Origin: Escarpia spicata
Lineage: Eukaryota > Annelida > Polychaeta > Sabellida > Siboglinidae
Reading direction: 5' to 3'
Length of the DNA stretch: 64,000 nucleotides
Assembly (NCBI GenBank): GCA_963995525.1
Contig: OZ023205.1
Coordinates: 64,441,556 to 64,505,555 of the forward strand
In this document: in pieces, positions 11,258-22,659 of the stretch
How positions within the stretch are numbered: position 1 is the stretch's first letter
Layout of the letters: every line of letters begins with the position of its first letter
Program-made: the position numbers and the translations under genes
Notes under the pieces: generated by a model
Database searches by the model: none
Seen by the model: only the letters and a program-made list of their open reading frames with translations
What the model was told of the DNA's origin: nothing

Positions 11258-12238
11258 GTGGAGTGTCTACAGAAGGAGAAAATTAGGTTGACAGATATTG
11301 TGAAGAGGATGAAAATGAGACTTAGCAAGGAGACAGGTGGAATGGAGAGAGACGACGTGGAGAGAGTAGGGAATACTGTGAGACTAAAGGAGCAGAGTAG
11401 TACCAAGAAGACTGAGGAAAGGACTGAGAGGAGTGAAGGTGATTGGAGGGGAAGAGATTGGAGAATCGACGACAGAAAACGTGACAGGGGAGTAGGTGTC
11501 TGCAGAGAACAATGGAGGGAAAATGGGACGGGAGATGAGAGAAGAAAATGTGAAGGGATGAAAGATGAAGAGACGAAAGGAAGTGAGATTAAATTTGACA
11601 GAAGACAAGTCAATAAAAGGGACGATGACAGGAGGAAATTTGACATGAGAAAATACGTCAAGAAAGAATAGAAAGGAATAGAATGTGAAAAGAGAGAAGA
11701 CGAAAAGGGGAAAAACAACAACCAGATAGATGGAAACAGGAGAAGGAGCTACTCTGAGGCAGTGATTGAGGAGGCAATGAGAAAAGTGAGGGTTTTTATG
11801 GGCAACTTTATTCTGAGAGGACGTCGTTGATTGTCTACCGGGGACAAGGATAGAACATGTAACTGAAAGGGTAGATAAGGTATTTAGGCAAGGCAAGGGA
11901 GGTTCTACACTAAGACACTTATGAATAAATAATTCAGACAGGGAGGGATAACAACTGGGATAGTTTAGTGAGGAATATAAAGAAGACAAGTGTTGAAGAT
12001 ATTATTCTCTCAGAAATTTAGCCAGTAATGGGATGAAGGGGGCATCATATAGAAACGGCAAGAGGATGGCAATCAACGCATTAGTTCAGCAGCTGTGTGA
12101 AGAAGAGGGGGTGGGATTGACATATTTATGGGGATACTATGTTGGGAGGGAAGATATGTATATGAGAGATGACCTCCATGTATGTGGACAGGGGACAGCA
12201 GTTTTATTAGAGAACCTACTGCGATATGTTGACAGTGG
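11258..12238 (+). pseudogene. CR1-type ORF1 with SGNH-esterase-like C-terminal domain
   Basis: The first part (11,258-11,671) is a very basic, Lys/Arg/Glu-rich stretch typical of ORF1 RNA-binding regions. After frameshifts a second part reads RSYSEAVIEEAMRKVRVFMG, then GDKDRTCN..., and from 12,050 YRNGKRMAINALVQQLCEEE followed by GREDMYMRDDLHVCGQGTAV. This matches the esterase domain of CR1 ORF1: a degenerate Gly-Asn-Phe at the GDS position and a kept Asp-x-x-His near the end. Several frameshifts and stops make it non-functional. The same tail recurs at 54,300-54,800 (minus) as MTDGLHLSGKGTAVL. Confidence 0.7.
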
Positions 12239-12660
12239 GACGACATTACCGGCGTGTTGTTGGGTACAAATGATGCTCCAGTCGTTCAAGTGAATGTGCA
12301 AGTCATGGGACTCGACTGCCACTGCGCATGAATACAGTAAATGAGTCGATGGACTTGATGTCGACACCATCCCGGGACACAAATAATGCTCGCGAACTCC
12401 CATAGTCAAACATGTCAGCGATGTGAGCATAGGTCAATGACGTGTTTTGTAGAAAGGTAAGATATATCGTAGCACCGTTGAGACCATAGGTTATTCGGCA
12501 GTTTGCCTGGTACAGTCGGGTGATTGGAATGACGCTGGGATGTGCATAGATTACTGTGTGGATCCAGCTCCGAAAGGTGCGTTGACATGTTGTCTCCAGA
12601 ATGGAAACACACTGTATATGATTTCTCCAGCTGGAAACACACATTCGCTGAAGCGACCGT
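12239..12660 (-). repeat. Unclassified repeat X, copy 1
   Basis: On the minus strand it starts GGTCGCTTCAGCGAATGTGT and runs to CAACAACACGCCGG. It matches 15,395-15,690 and 16,820-17,100 on the plus strand. No coding frame is shared by the three copies beyond short stretches, so I cannot assign a class. Confidence 0.7.
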
Positions 12661-13560
12661 GCTCAATCAGTAATCACACACAAAAAAGCGGGTGACGAGA
12701 TATGATGTCCTTAGTGACGAGATAGACGGCCTGAGTATCGTCCAACACTGCCTTATCTCTGATGACCCTAGCGAACTCTCGTGGCAGCCTTGTACAACAT
12801 CCGGGTATCGTCGTGAATCGTTGTTGTAGTCGCTTTGGCGTGGACTCTCCACATACGGGTTATACAGAACTTTCGCCAGGAGTCCTTGTGGGTGGTAGCC
12901 ATATACCAAATTTTTGACGTCCATGATATCCGTAGCGCCCCAATATTTGTACTATTTAGTATTTATAATGACCGATACTTCGCTATGATTGGTTTAACTT
13001 GCATTGTTCTGTAGGAATTTTGTCTGTGCTGAAATTCACTAGTCCTGATGTTCAGTTGTTTTGCATAAATACCAGGTATGATGGTTTTTATATACGATAA
13101 ACCGTATGTGTTGATTTCTGCAACGAATATATATATATATGTAACGTTTAGTAGCCCGTCGGTGTTGTCTGAGGAGATTCCAACTTCACGATTCCTTTCA
13201 TAAACTACGGATCTGACGGAAAGTTTTGAATTGCACTGCGTCATACGAAGACCGTGTGTGTTATGTGTAAGTCAAGAGGCGCTGATATCAATCGGATATC
13301 TAATCTCCTTCATATATATAACCCCTCCTGTCGGTTATCTAGCGTACTTGGTGCTCATACTCAACTCCATACCCAGACTCGAGATCTCATGCTCACCGGA
13401 GAATCCGTGCTCACGGTGGTTAGAAAACTTCAACTGAGTACGCCGTCTTAAGTAAGAGAGCGAAAGAAAGAGCTCCTTAGATGTAATGGCGCTGTTTTAT
13501 TCAGCCACACAAGCGGCCAAATGGAACTCACTCGTTGGCGAAGATAACAAACCTACAGTT
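12661..13560. other. Interval without recognised gene
   Basis: On the minus strand at about 12,680-12,850 a short frame reads LPREFARVIRDKAVLDDTQA, which looks protein-like but was not recognised. The rest shows nothing I can support. Confidence 0.3.
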
Positions 13561-15995
13561 ATTTATAAACATCAACTTCCGACTATAAAACGATGATAGA
13601 CGAAGACTTTCGCCGTTGTGACATGTGTTTAATTTGTGGTGAAATGCGCAAAGTCACGTGCAGTCTGCCGGAAGCTGACAGAACGCGAAACATAAAGATT
13701 TGGCCGGGGCGACGTGGAGAATGCCTGAAGGGGAGGAATGTGGACAAACAACATCAACAACAGCACCGACAACACCACCATCACCACCACCACCAACAGT
13801 AGTAGTAGTAGGCACTATGCAGTCTCGCAAGACTATGGATCTGCGCCCTGGTGTCGAAGATCAGTTGTGGGCTGGGCAGCGACTGGTATGGCTGTAGAGG
13901 CCGATTTTTTATTGGCAGTCATTATTGCATTTGCTGTACTTAAAGGCTTCCTCTGATCTATACTCAGCCTGGCTGTTTTTTTCTGCGTTTACATTTTTCT
14001 TCTGTTATCCTGTGAAGAGTCTCCTCTCCTTTTGAGATCCACTGTGTAGTTTCTATCTCCACGTGGATAGGTCTCCATTAAACTCCTCCCAATTGTCAAC
14101 TTCCATGTCTAGTGCCTTCAAGTCTCGCTTCCATACGTCCTTGAGGCGCAGATGGGGACATCCTGAAGCTCTCTTCCCAGAGGTCAGCTCTCTGTAGAGA
14201 ATGTATTTTGAAAGTCTCCCATCTTTCATTCGATGCACGTGGCTGAGCAAGCTGATATGGCGTTATCTGAGCACGGTCACTAGGCCGACAGACTTGGCAA
14301 GTGAGAAGTCCTCTGTTTTTGGGACTCGGTCCTTCCAGGAGATCCCGAGGATGCGCCGCAGGCAGCGCATATGAAGTGAGTTCAGTCGATTCTCCTGAGC
14401 GGAGTACAGCGTTCAGGACTCACTCCCGTACAAAAGTGTACTATGCACGCATGCGTTGTACACTGTCACCTTTGTGTGCTCCGTCAGCATTTTTTGTTGC
14501 AAACTCTCATTGTAAACCGGACAAGTGTTAAAGGGGCTCTCACAGTCCTTCAGCCGATTTCAGCTTCCAAGGAGAGGTTATCGGCAACGGTTGACCCGAT
14601 GTATGTGAAGAGGTGGACGACTTCTAGCTTATAGTTGTTTATGTTGATGGCTGGAAGAGTGACCACGTCCTGCCCCATTATGTTAGTGTATCTCTAACTG
14701 ATTTTCATTCAGAAATCCGTGCATGCCTTTGTAAATCGGTTCACGAGGGTTTGTAGTGCCCCCTCAGTATGCATAATGACCGCTGCGTCATCCGGAAACA
14801 GAAAGTCTCTGACGAGGGTCAGGCGCACCTTATTCTTCGCTTTTAGGCGAGACAAGTTGAATAGTTATCCGTCAGATCTCGTGTTCATGTACAGTTCATC
14901 TGTCAAAAATCCAAAGGCGTATTTCAAGATCACGGCAAAACATATCCCAAAGAGGATTGGGACGAGGACGCATCCCTGTTCGACGCCACTGGTAACGTTA
15001 AAAGTGTCGAAGGTAGAACCGTCGTATAGTAGTGTACCTCTCATAAAATCGAGGTATGATCTCATTACGTTGCTGAGATTTTGGGACATCCTTTCTTCGG
15101 TAAGATCTTGAACAGACCATCCCCTCTCACAAGGTCGAAGGTTTTGGTAAGATCAATTAACGCAATATACAGCGGCTTCTTCTTTTTCCTGCATGTTTGT
15201 TGTAACTGTCGATGCGAAAAGATCATGTCAGTAGTTGATATATTTGCACTGAAGCCACACTGGTAATCGGGTTAGATTATGTCAGCAAGTATGTGTAGTG
15301 TGTTCAGTATGACATGAGCAAACACCTTGCCAACTACGCCCAGGAGTGAGATGCCTCTCTAATTGTTGCAATCACAGTTACAACACAACAGCTTATCTTT
15401 TGACTCACTTCAGCCGTTTCATTGTTGTTCCGGTCGCTTCAGCGAATGTGTGTTTCCAGCTGGCGATATCATGTCCAGTGTGTTTCCATTCTGGAGATGA
15501 CATGTCAACGCACCTTCTGGAACGGGATCCACCTAGTAATCGATGCCCATCCCAGCGTCATCCGAATCGCCCGACAGTACCAGACAAACCGCGCTGCGAT
15601 ACATGTTTCCTTTCTAAAAACACACATCATTAAAAAAAATTCTCATCGCTGACATGTTTGACTATGAGAGCATTTATTTTAATCACTATGAGAGTTTTAT
15701 TCATGTGAAGCCTGATGATGTTGATGTCCCTCATATCTAGCGTCAAGGCCCCTTTATTCCAGCACTGACAAAGAAGTACGTATAAGGGTTCGAATAGATT
15801 GTTGTTGCCGCACTTGATGATTTCGGGTGAAATTCCATCGCTTCCAGGTGTTTTTTCACTGGAGAGGTTTTTGATAATCTTGTTGAGTTCCTCTATGGTT
15901 GGTTCCTCATCCAGCTCTGTCAGAGTGGGCAGACATTCTATGCCATCCATGGCTGAGCTGGTGACAGCATTTTCGCTGGAGTACAGCATGCGTGC
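13561..15995 (-). pseudogene. Non-LTR LINE with C-terminal zinc-knuckle, copy 1, interrupted
   Basis: Read on the minus strand from 15,995 down: EEPTIEELNKIIKNLSSEKT and PGSDGISPEIIK (RT fingers), DMRDINIIRLH, then a foreign insertion (15,395-15,690), then RGISLLGVVGKVFAHVILN, QCGFSANISTTDMIFS, PLYIALIDLTKTFDL (palm A), GVEQGCVLVPILFGI (palm B), and after decay the C-terminal HVHRMKDGRLSKYILYREL with RLKDVWKRDLKALDMEV. It ends in a Cys/His knuckle (KCNNDC...SHTSRC near 13,900) and a shared 3' end GTCGGAAGTTGATGTT. The catalytic FADD box is lost. The RT order is standard; the clade (RTE-like or related) needs a phylogeny. Confidence 0.7.
15395..15690 (+). repeat. Unclassified repeat X, copy 2, inserted in the LINE RT domain
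   Basis: Plus-strand copy starting CGGTCGCTTCAGCGAATG. It separates the RT motifs RDINIIRLH and CNN*RGISLLG, which are about ten residues apart in related LINEs. It therefore arrived after the LINE. Confidence 0.65.
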
Positions 15996-16819
15996 AGAGT
16001 ACACTTTTGTACGGGGGTGAGTCCTGGACGCTGTACACCACTTAGAAGAATCGATTGAACTCATTACATGTGCGCTGTCTGCGACCGAGTCCCCAAAGCA
16101 GAGGACCTCTCAACTTTGTCAGCCTGGTGACCATGCCCGGATAACGCCGCATCCGCTTGCTCAGGCACGTGCATCGAATGGAAGACTTTCTACGGAGAGC
16201 TGACCACTGGGAAGAGAGCTGCAGGACGTCCCCATATGCGCCTCAAAGACGTATGGAAGCGAAAATTGAAGGCACTAGACATGGATGTTGACAGTTGGGA
16301 GGAGCTTACTGGAGACTTATCCACGTGGAGGCAGGAACTACTCACGGGTCTCAAAAGAGGAGAGGAGACACTCCACAGGATAACAGAAGAAAAACGTAAC
16401 CGCAGAAAAAACACCCAGGGTGAGAACAGAGCAGAGGAGGCATTCAAGTACAGCAAATGCAATAATGACTGCCACTCAACAATTTTCCTCTACAGCCACA
16501 ACAGACGCTGCCCAGCCAACAACTGATCTTCGACACCCGGGCGCAGATCCATAGTCTTGCGAGACTGCAGGATGCCTACTTCTACTGTTGGTGGAGGTGG
16601 TGGTGGTGATGGTGGTGTTGTCGGTGCTGTTGTTTGTTCACATTGCTCCCCTTCAGGCATTCTCCACGTCGCCTGGCCAGCTGTTGATGTTTCGTGTTCT
16701 GTCAGCTTCCGGCAGACTGCACGTGACTCTGCGCATTTCACACCAATTAAACACATGTCACAACGGCGAAGGTCTTCGTCTATCATCGTTTTATAGTCGG
16801 AAGTTGATGTTGATAAATA
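15996..16819 (+). pseudogene. Same zinc-knuckle LINE, copy 2, C-terminal part
   Basis: Opposite orientation to copy 1 and joined head to head near 15,995. It begins in the RT thumb (STLLYGGESWTLY), then RMEDFLRRADHW-like decay, RLKDVWKRKLKALDMDV, GDLSTWRQELL and a C-terminal knuckle YSKCNNDCHSTIFLYSHNRRC-type motif (first Cys replaced by Tyr), stop, and the 3' end with the GTGGTGGTGGTGATGG tract. Ends at GTCGGAAGTTGATGTTGATA, matching the 3' end of copy 1. Confidence 0.7.
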
Positions 16820-17100
16820 GCAAACCGCCGAACAACCTTTGGTCCCACCCGTGCTGCGATACATGTTGCCTTTCTAAAAACACACGTCATAGACCAATGT
16901 TCACATCGCTGACATGTTTGACTAGGAGAGCTCGCGAGCGTTATTGTTGTCCCGGGATGGTGTCAGCAGCAAGTCCAGCGACTCTTTGACTGTTGTCATG
17001 CGCAGTGGCACAGCAGTCGAGTTCCATGACTCGCACATTCATTTGAACGACTTGAACATCACGTGCACCCAACAACACGCCGGCAATGGCGTCTTCGTAG
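16820..17100 (+). repeat. Unclassified repeat X, copy 3
   Basis: Plus-strand copy covering the second half of the repeat (TTTGGTCCCACCCGTGCTGC to CAACAACACGCCGGCAATGG), directly abutting the LINE 3' end. Confidence 0.65.
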
Positions 17101-17409
17101 AATCGAATCTAGCGGCATTTACGGGTCTCTGAAACGAACGCATAGCAAGTTTCACCGAAACGCCCAGAGTGAATGTACGTTATACCAAGTCCTTGTTCCT
17201 GAGCGTGACCGATAGATCTGTAGATCAATCGTAAGCACTACGTTCACATCGAGGCCCCTGAATGCGATAGAATCGCGATAGCCGTTTTGCGAGGGAGTTT
17301 CCCTTCGTATTCCGCGCAGGTGTTCTACGACGGACAACGTAAGGAGAGAGCCGCCCCAGATGGGACGTTATTCCGCTCCACCGGGTCGACAGTCGAACTT
17401 CGGGTACGA

Positions 17410-18252
17410 CGGACAAGCTATTATCAAAAATAGATAAGCGAGCGAAAAATGAACAACTGTCAAACACGTTCGAAAAACGCCTTTTTAATGATTGCCAGTA
17501 CCATTACGGTTCGTCGGATCCCAACAATACTGATGTCGTTTGAAAGTTTAAGCGTTCTGCTATTCAAACATATAAATGGTTTCCTGATAATTATTCATAA
17601 AATTAACTGAAAACGGACCTACAACCGGTTCCGTTCCGGTGTCTTAGACACTGCGAACCATGTTGTTTCGTCGACACAGTTCACCAATCTACCGATTGAG
17701 GCACCACTATCAGATTTCATAGTATAAGCTCCACCCTCTTTCAAACGACTGCTAAAATGACATACGTGAAGTAGGCGTGACGTCACAATTAGGTATATCA
17801 ACCAACCAACGCAACGAATTTAGACCCGTTGGGTGGCGTACTTTATTGTGACGTCAAGCCGACGTATAAATATATCGGTTTCGCTGCGATCAAAAAAGTG
17901 GGTGGAACTTATCACATGAAATCAAGAAATGGCGAAGTGCGCATGTCTGAACCTATGCAAATGAGGAAAACAGCGCCGCAATCGGAAGATTAGTGTACTG
18001 AGTACCCGCCGCCAACATCGTTCGGAACCGTACAGAACACCGAAAACGGCATGATTGTAGGTCCATTTATCAGTGTTCTTTGAACGGTTACCGGGAAATC
18101 TAGATGTCGCTAGAATAACAAAAAGTGCATCCTTTCAAATGATACCAAGATCGTCGGGACAGGACGAGCCGTGAGGGTGCTAGTGACCGTAGAATTTCAT
18201 GTTTTAGACGTGTTTTGAGTTGTTCATTTTTCGCTCACTTATCTATTTTGGC
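17410..18252. repeat. ~840-bp imperfect palindrome (foldback-like element)
   Basis: The two halves are reverse complements over about 400 bp each, centred near 17,825. Matching landmarks: AAAATAGATAAGCGAGCGAA near 17,428 against its partner near 18,230; GGACCTACAACC near 17,618 against GGACCTACAATC (minus strand) near 18,060; GCGTGACGTCACAATT near 17,778 against TTGTGACGTCAAGCC near 17,850. Arms differ by perhaps a quarter of positions, so it is old. It has no clear coding frame. It may be a foldback or MITE-type transposon. Confidence 0.75.
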
Positions 18253-18439
18253 TATTATGGATGTGTAAATGCTGTCTTGCACGTGTACACCTTCAAAGGT
18301 AACGCTTTCACGAAGTTATGCGTCGGTGTTATCGTTCTACAGTAAAACAATTCGTGCGTGTGCGTATGAGTACTTCTGTGTTAGTGAAGATTATTAGTGT
18401 TTTGTTATTTGGGAATGAAAATCAATTTATTGATGTTGT

Positions 18440-18640
18440 GAGCGCGCATGCGCGCGTGCGTGTGTGTTTGTTTATTTGTGTGTGTGTGGTGTGTGCGTAG
18501 GTGTATGCGTGCGTGTGTGCGGATGTGCCTGCGTGCCCGCGTGCCCGCGTGCCCGCGTGCCCGCGTGCCCGCGTGCCCGCGTGCCTGCGTGTCTGCGTGC
18601 CTGCCTGCCTGCGTGCCTGCGTTCGTCGTGCGTACATGCT
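18440..18640. repeat. GT-rich tract and GCGTGCCC octamer minisatellite
   Basis: A (GT)n-like region leads into about a dozen copies of the octamer GCGTGCCC with C/T variants (18,524-18,622). It is GC-rich in an AT-rich neighbourhood and gives spurious frames in all six readings. Confidence 0.9.
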
Positions 18641-18954
18641 GCCAGCGCTTGAGCGTGTGGTCTGGGTGGTGCGCCTTTGTGTACAAACATGTATAGATTT
18701 ATAGTTGTACTAATACTTACAGCTGCACCCACATAGACATGTACACAATCCTATTTATTCACACGTTGTCATCTGAAATTATTCTGACGTAATCTGAAAG
18801 TATTAAATCAACAGCGAACGTTGTATTTCTCGACACGTCTTGACTTCATCTACAACTACTTGCAGCATATAGCTTGAACCGATAAATACAATAATTTAGT
18901 ATTGATGAGACAAATGTGAGACAATCATACTATGCATTTGTCTTCTTTTTCTCT

Positions 18955-19280
18955 TTGTGGAGCGCAGTAGCGCAGCGTTAAGAGCTTCGGACTCTCGAGT
19001 GAGAATCCTTTGCGGCAGTGTCGAACCTTGGGCAAGTTCGTTTACTTTATGTTGCTTCAGTTCACTCAGCTGTGTGAATGAATACCTGGCTAGAGACAGT
19101 GGTGGATATTTATGTACTAATAATCTTCGCGGATTAATTGCAATGTGACTGAATGCTTCCCAGAGAAGTCGAGATGGTGTTAGATTGAACAGGTCTGCCA
19201 GGGAGTGAAGTGTAAAGCCCTTTGAGCAGTCCCGAGTACTGGATACTGCGCTATATAAGAACTTACCTTTATGTACCATG
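18955..19280 (+). mobile_element. tRNA-derived SINE, copy 2
   Basis: Head with tRNA features: GTAGCGCAGCGTTAAGAGC (A-box-like), CGGACTCTCGAG (anticodon-arm-like), GTGTCGAACCTTGG (B-box-like). A central domain follows with GCTTCAGTTCACTCAGCTG and GAATACCTGGCTAGAG, resembling the conserved centre of widespread metazoan SINEs. The tail is TGTAAAGCCCTTTGAGCAG...GCGCTATATAAGAAC, which matches the 3' ends of the L2-like LINEs at 21,540 (minus) and 58,020 (plus). This suggests mobilisation by those LINEs. Confidence 0.8.
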
Positions 19281-19429
19281 TCTGTCACAGGCGTTGGCTG
19301 TCATGGCCTTCCAAACCTCATGGTCTTTTGTAGTTTTGTAGCAGTTATGTTGTGCTCCTTCCAACACAATGTTAATAAAAATCGGTGTAGTTACTACTCT
19401 TATGTTTCTCACGTAATCAAGCACTATGC

Positions 19430-20275
19430 CTGGCCTATATCAACGAACTCCCAGAGCAAATCACCTCGCGGACACGCCTGTTTGCCGATGACACCGCTGT
19501 ATATCGCTTCTCCACCACACATCGCGACCAACACCAGCTGCAAATTTACATTCAACGATTGGAAACTGGGTACAACGATGGGACATGGCTTTCCACCCTG
19601 GGAAATGTACGACTCTCCCTGTCACCCGCAAGAGGACCACTGCAGAATGCCAATACATAGTCCATGGCCGTACCTTGGCAAATGTCACCTCTGCTAAGTA
19701 ACTCGGCGATACCATGATCCGAAATCTCAGCTTGGACCAGCACACTGACAACATCTGTGCTAAAGCCTACGAGACCCTAAGCTTTTTACGTCGGAGCATC
19801 AAGATCAGCGCCTCTCAGCTAAAGGAGACTGCATACAAGACCTTCGTTGGACCCATACTGGAGTATGCCTGCACAGCATGGGACCTCTACACCCAGTGCA
19901 ACATTTACAAGATCGAGGCAGTCCATAGAATAGCCGCTCGGTTTGTGGTCAACCAGTACCAGAAGACATCTAATGTTACCACACTGATTAACAGAATCAA
20001 ATAGCCTTGCTCCAGCACCGCAGTAAAGTGGCAAGATTGACCATGTTACATAAAATCCATACAAAATCAAGCAATAGTCGAACTTTCCAAGCACATTATT
20101 GCCCCGATCATAAAAAGAAGAAGGCATTCACAGCAGTTCTGCCAGATCCAGTGTAATACCAAATACATACAACATTCTATCCTCCCAAAAAGCATCAAAG
20201 ATTGGAATGAGCTGCTGGAAACAGCTGTGCCTATCAGTACCCTTGACACCTTCAAAGCAAGTGTGCCACAAATCT
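19430..20275 (+). pseudogene. Jockey-superfamily RT C-terminal fragment
   Basis: Opens with YINELPEQITSRTRLFADDT, which contains the FADD catalytic box of non-LTR RT, then TWLSTLGNVRLSLS-type decay, LSLDQHTDNICAKAYETLSF, ETAYKTFVGPILEYACTAWD, KIEAVHRIAARFVVNQY, and ends WNELLETAVPISTLDTFKA, stop near 20,275. Frameshifts occur near 19,700 and 20,000. The motif order is that of ORF2 from the end of the palm to the C-terminus. Confidence 0.75.
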
Positions 20276-20599
20276 AAATTCTCCATAGTTAGATTAGGTA
20301 GATGTATGTATTTTATTTTAATTACTCATTTACATATTTTTTATTTACTTATTTTTTATTTTTTTATTTGTATTTGTTTGTTTACAATTGTATTCTTTGT
20401 ATATGTTTTTTTTATCATCTGTTTTAGCATTTTATAGTGAACGTTCACCATAGATGTGACTCTCTAGATATTTTCTCTTGGTAAAAACAATTCCTACCTT
20501 TCGCAACCCGCAAAGTGCTGCAGAATAATCAGCAAGGTGATTGTGGCCGCCAAAAAAATTTCCATCAACAGTATTGTGTTACATTCGTCGATTGTCGTC

Positions 20600-21143
20600 A
20601 TCATCATCATCATCAGTGTGCAGCCTTAGTGTCCCTTGGTTGGGTGAAGGATTCATCATGTCGTTTCCAAATCTGCCAGTACTCGTCTAGTTCGTTTGTC
20701 CACTGTCTCGCCGGTCTACCTTTAGATCGTTTCCCTTCGTAAGGTCTCCAGGTTTTGATACGCGATGTCCATCGGTTATCTCGTAGTCTGCCGATGTGCC
20801 CTGCCCAGGTCCACTTCTGTCTTCTGATTTGTTCCCCTTTGTCTTCTCTCTTACCCAGACGTTTGTCTTTTCTCTCCCTATATATGATGTTTAACATACT
20901 TCTGTCCACCTTTGTTTGTGCGGCTGCTAGATTGTTTTTTGCCTAGATGGTGAGTTCCCATATTTCCGCGCCGTATGTCATCGCTGGAAGTACGCATGAG
21001 TTTTAGACTTGTTTCTTCAAGCAGGTTCTAAAATTACCCTTGAAGGTGTAGGTGAATGCTTTCCAATCGGCTGTGATTCTTCTTTGAATATTCTTGACTT
21101 GGTTTTTGTCTATGACACTGTATTGCTGTACCAGACAGACCAT
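20600..21143 (-). pseudogene. EN-RT LINE, C-terminal piece (other part at 25,790-27,960)
   Basis: On the minus strand: YSVIDKNQVKNIQRRITADW, CVLPAMTYGAEIWELT, NLAAAQTKVDRSMLNIIYRE, KWTWAGHIGRLRDNRWTSRI, RPYEGKRSKGRPARQWTNEL and WKRHDESFTQPRD. This is the usual ending of the 'endonuclease-reverse transcriptase' LINE group common in invertebrates. The upstream palm lies 4.6 kb away, with a TIR-bounded element between, so the LINE was split by insertion. Confidence 0.75.
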
Positions 21144-21539
21144 ACAGTGTCAGAGACAAAAGCATGACATTGGACCATAATTATGTGTAAAATTTCAGGC
21201 GAATCCGATTAGGGGCGGCTCCACGTCAGATTATGTGTCCTTGTCCTTGACTTTAATTTTAAGGTCAAATGTTATTGAACATAGAATATATATTTGTTTA
21301 ATACCACCACAGTTGTTGTAAGTATGTACGAATGCATATGTGTAATTATGTATGTGCGCATGTATCTGTGTATGTATGTCCATGACTTTGAATCTCAAGG
21401 TCAAATAATATTTTTAAAGGAAAACAAGAGGCAACGTTTTGGTGTTAAGCATCTAAAAGATGTCCAACTACAATCAAAGTTTTAACGTAGCGGTTTACCA
21501 GGAAACAATTTTTTAACACACAACTACCGAATTTAAATA

Positions 21540-22540
21540 AATAAATAAATATACTTATATAGCGCCAACTCTAGTTAGAAACTATTCAAGGCGCTTTACA
21601 TGTAAAATAGTAATAAATCAAAACAGTAATTAATTAAGTAAAAAAAAAGGTATATATATATTTAAATATTAGTATTATCGTGTCATATAAACAAAAGATA
21701 ATTGATAAAAGCTTAAAGCCAAGTCTAAAAGTCATAGTAGCAGTTAAAATATTGATTAAAAGAGAATGTTTAAAAGTGCTCTTAAAAGTCTCAGTGTTCA
21801 TCACATGCATTTAAAACAAGTAGTTTACTCCGCAGATCCGGGACTGCTGCGGCTGCTGGAGTTAAAATATCGATTAAAATAGAGTGTTTTTAATGCGCTT
21901 TTAAAAGCTGCTTCACTGTTTAGTTCACGCATTGATGTGGGTAAATCGTTCCAGAGGTCAGGAGCTGCTGCCATAAAACTCGCGTCTCCGACTTTGCATC
22001 TTGTTCGCGGTCTCGCAAGTTGACGATTTCCCGCTGACCGAAGGGACCTGGTAGGCACGTAGAGGCAGACAAGCTCGCTCAGGTACTCGGGCCCATACTT
22101 GTTGACAGCTCTGTGCACGAATACCAGGACATTGAAACGAATGCGTTCTCGTACCGGCAGCCAATGTAGGTCCTGGAGCACTGGCGTGATGCTTGCGTAT
22201 TTGGGCACTCACACGATCATTCTGGCTGCAGAGTTTTGGACACGCTGTAACCGTACACAGTTCTTGTCCATGGTGCCGTACAGGAGGGAGTTGCAGTAGT
22301 CGAGCCTTGATGTCACTAATGCGTTGACTACTCTCTCCCTCGTCTGTCTTGGCAGGAACTTGTTGATTTGGCTGATGTGATAAAGGTGGAAATAGCAGGA
22401 CCGGATAATCGCTGATGTGTTGGCAGACATGTCCATATGACAGTCCAAGACTGCACCAAGGTCTTTAATCTGATGCACATTTCTATGGACTGCGCCATTG
22501 TTTGAAGAAAATGACGTCACACTGTCTGTCACTCACTTCA
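21540..22540 (-). pseudogene. 5'-truncated L2-like LINE, RT C-terminus
   Basis: Minus strand: VHQIKDLGAVLDCHMDMSAN, SCYFHLYHISQINKFLP, ERVVNALVTSRLDYCNSLLY, VRLQRVQNSAARMIV, then ITPVLQDLHWLPVRERIRFN, VPTRSLRSAGNRQL, AAAPDLWNDLPTSMREL and a stop near 21,825. The 3' end reads GTTGGCGCTATATAAGTATA and finishes in TTTA repeats at 21,540. One frameshift near 22,208. It is nested in the TIR element, so it inserted later. Confidence 0.8.
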
Positions 22541-22659
22541 TAAATTGTCTGCGTTCCATTTGTTCACAACTCCGTAAGGTGGCGGTATGGTATGTTTACC
22601 AATTAAACTATGCGCGCATGCGCTGTGACTGTGTGTACTGTGTAAATAAGATGGAATAA

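Larger units (their letters stand above)
9455..12238 (+). mobile_element. CR1-like LINE, 5' region and ORF1 (truncated)
   Basis: Begins with GCAGCGACACCTGTCCTAAC, which also marks the end of the minus-strand copy at 58,270-60,208. A 5' block (ATGGCGACTTTCTTGAATG near 9640) is followed by non-coding sequence and ORF1 from 11,258. The element stops at about 12,238, where an unclassified repeat takes over, so ORF2 is absent. Relative to the inverted copy it carries about 650 bp extra at 10,172-10,822. Confidence 0.75.

Noticed and set aside
18318..18732. Cys/Val/Arg or His/Thr-rich frames near 18.5 kb
   Set aside because: Periodic octamer minisatellite read in several frames.
18896..19288. 130-codon minus-strand frame
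   Set aside because: Antisense of the tRNA-derived SINE.
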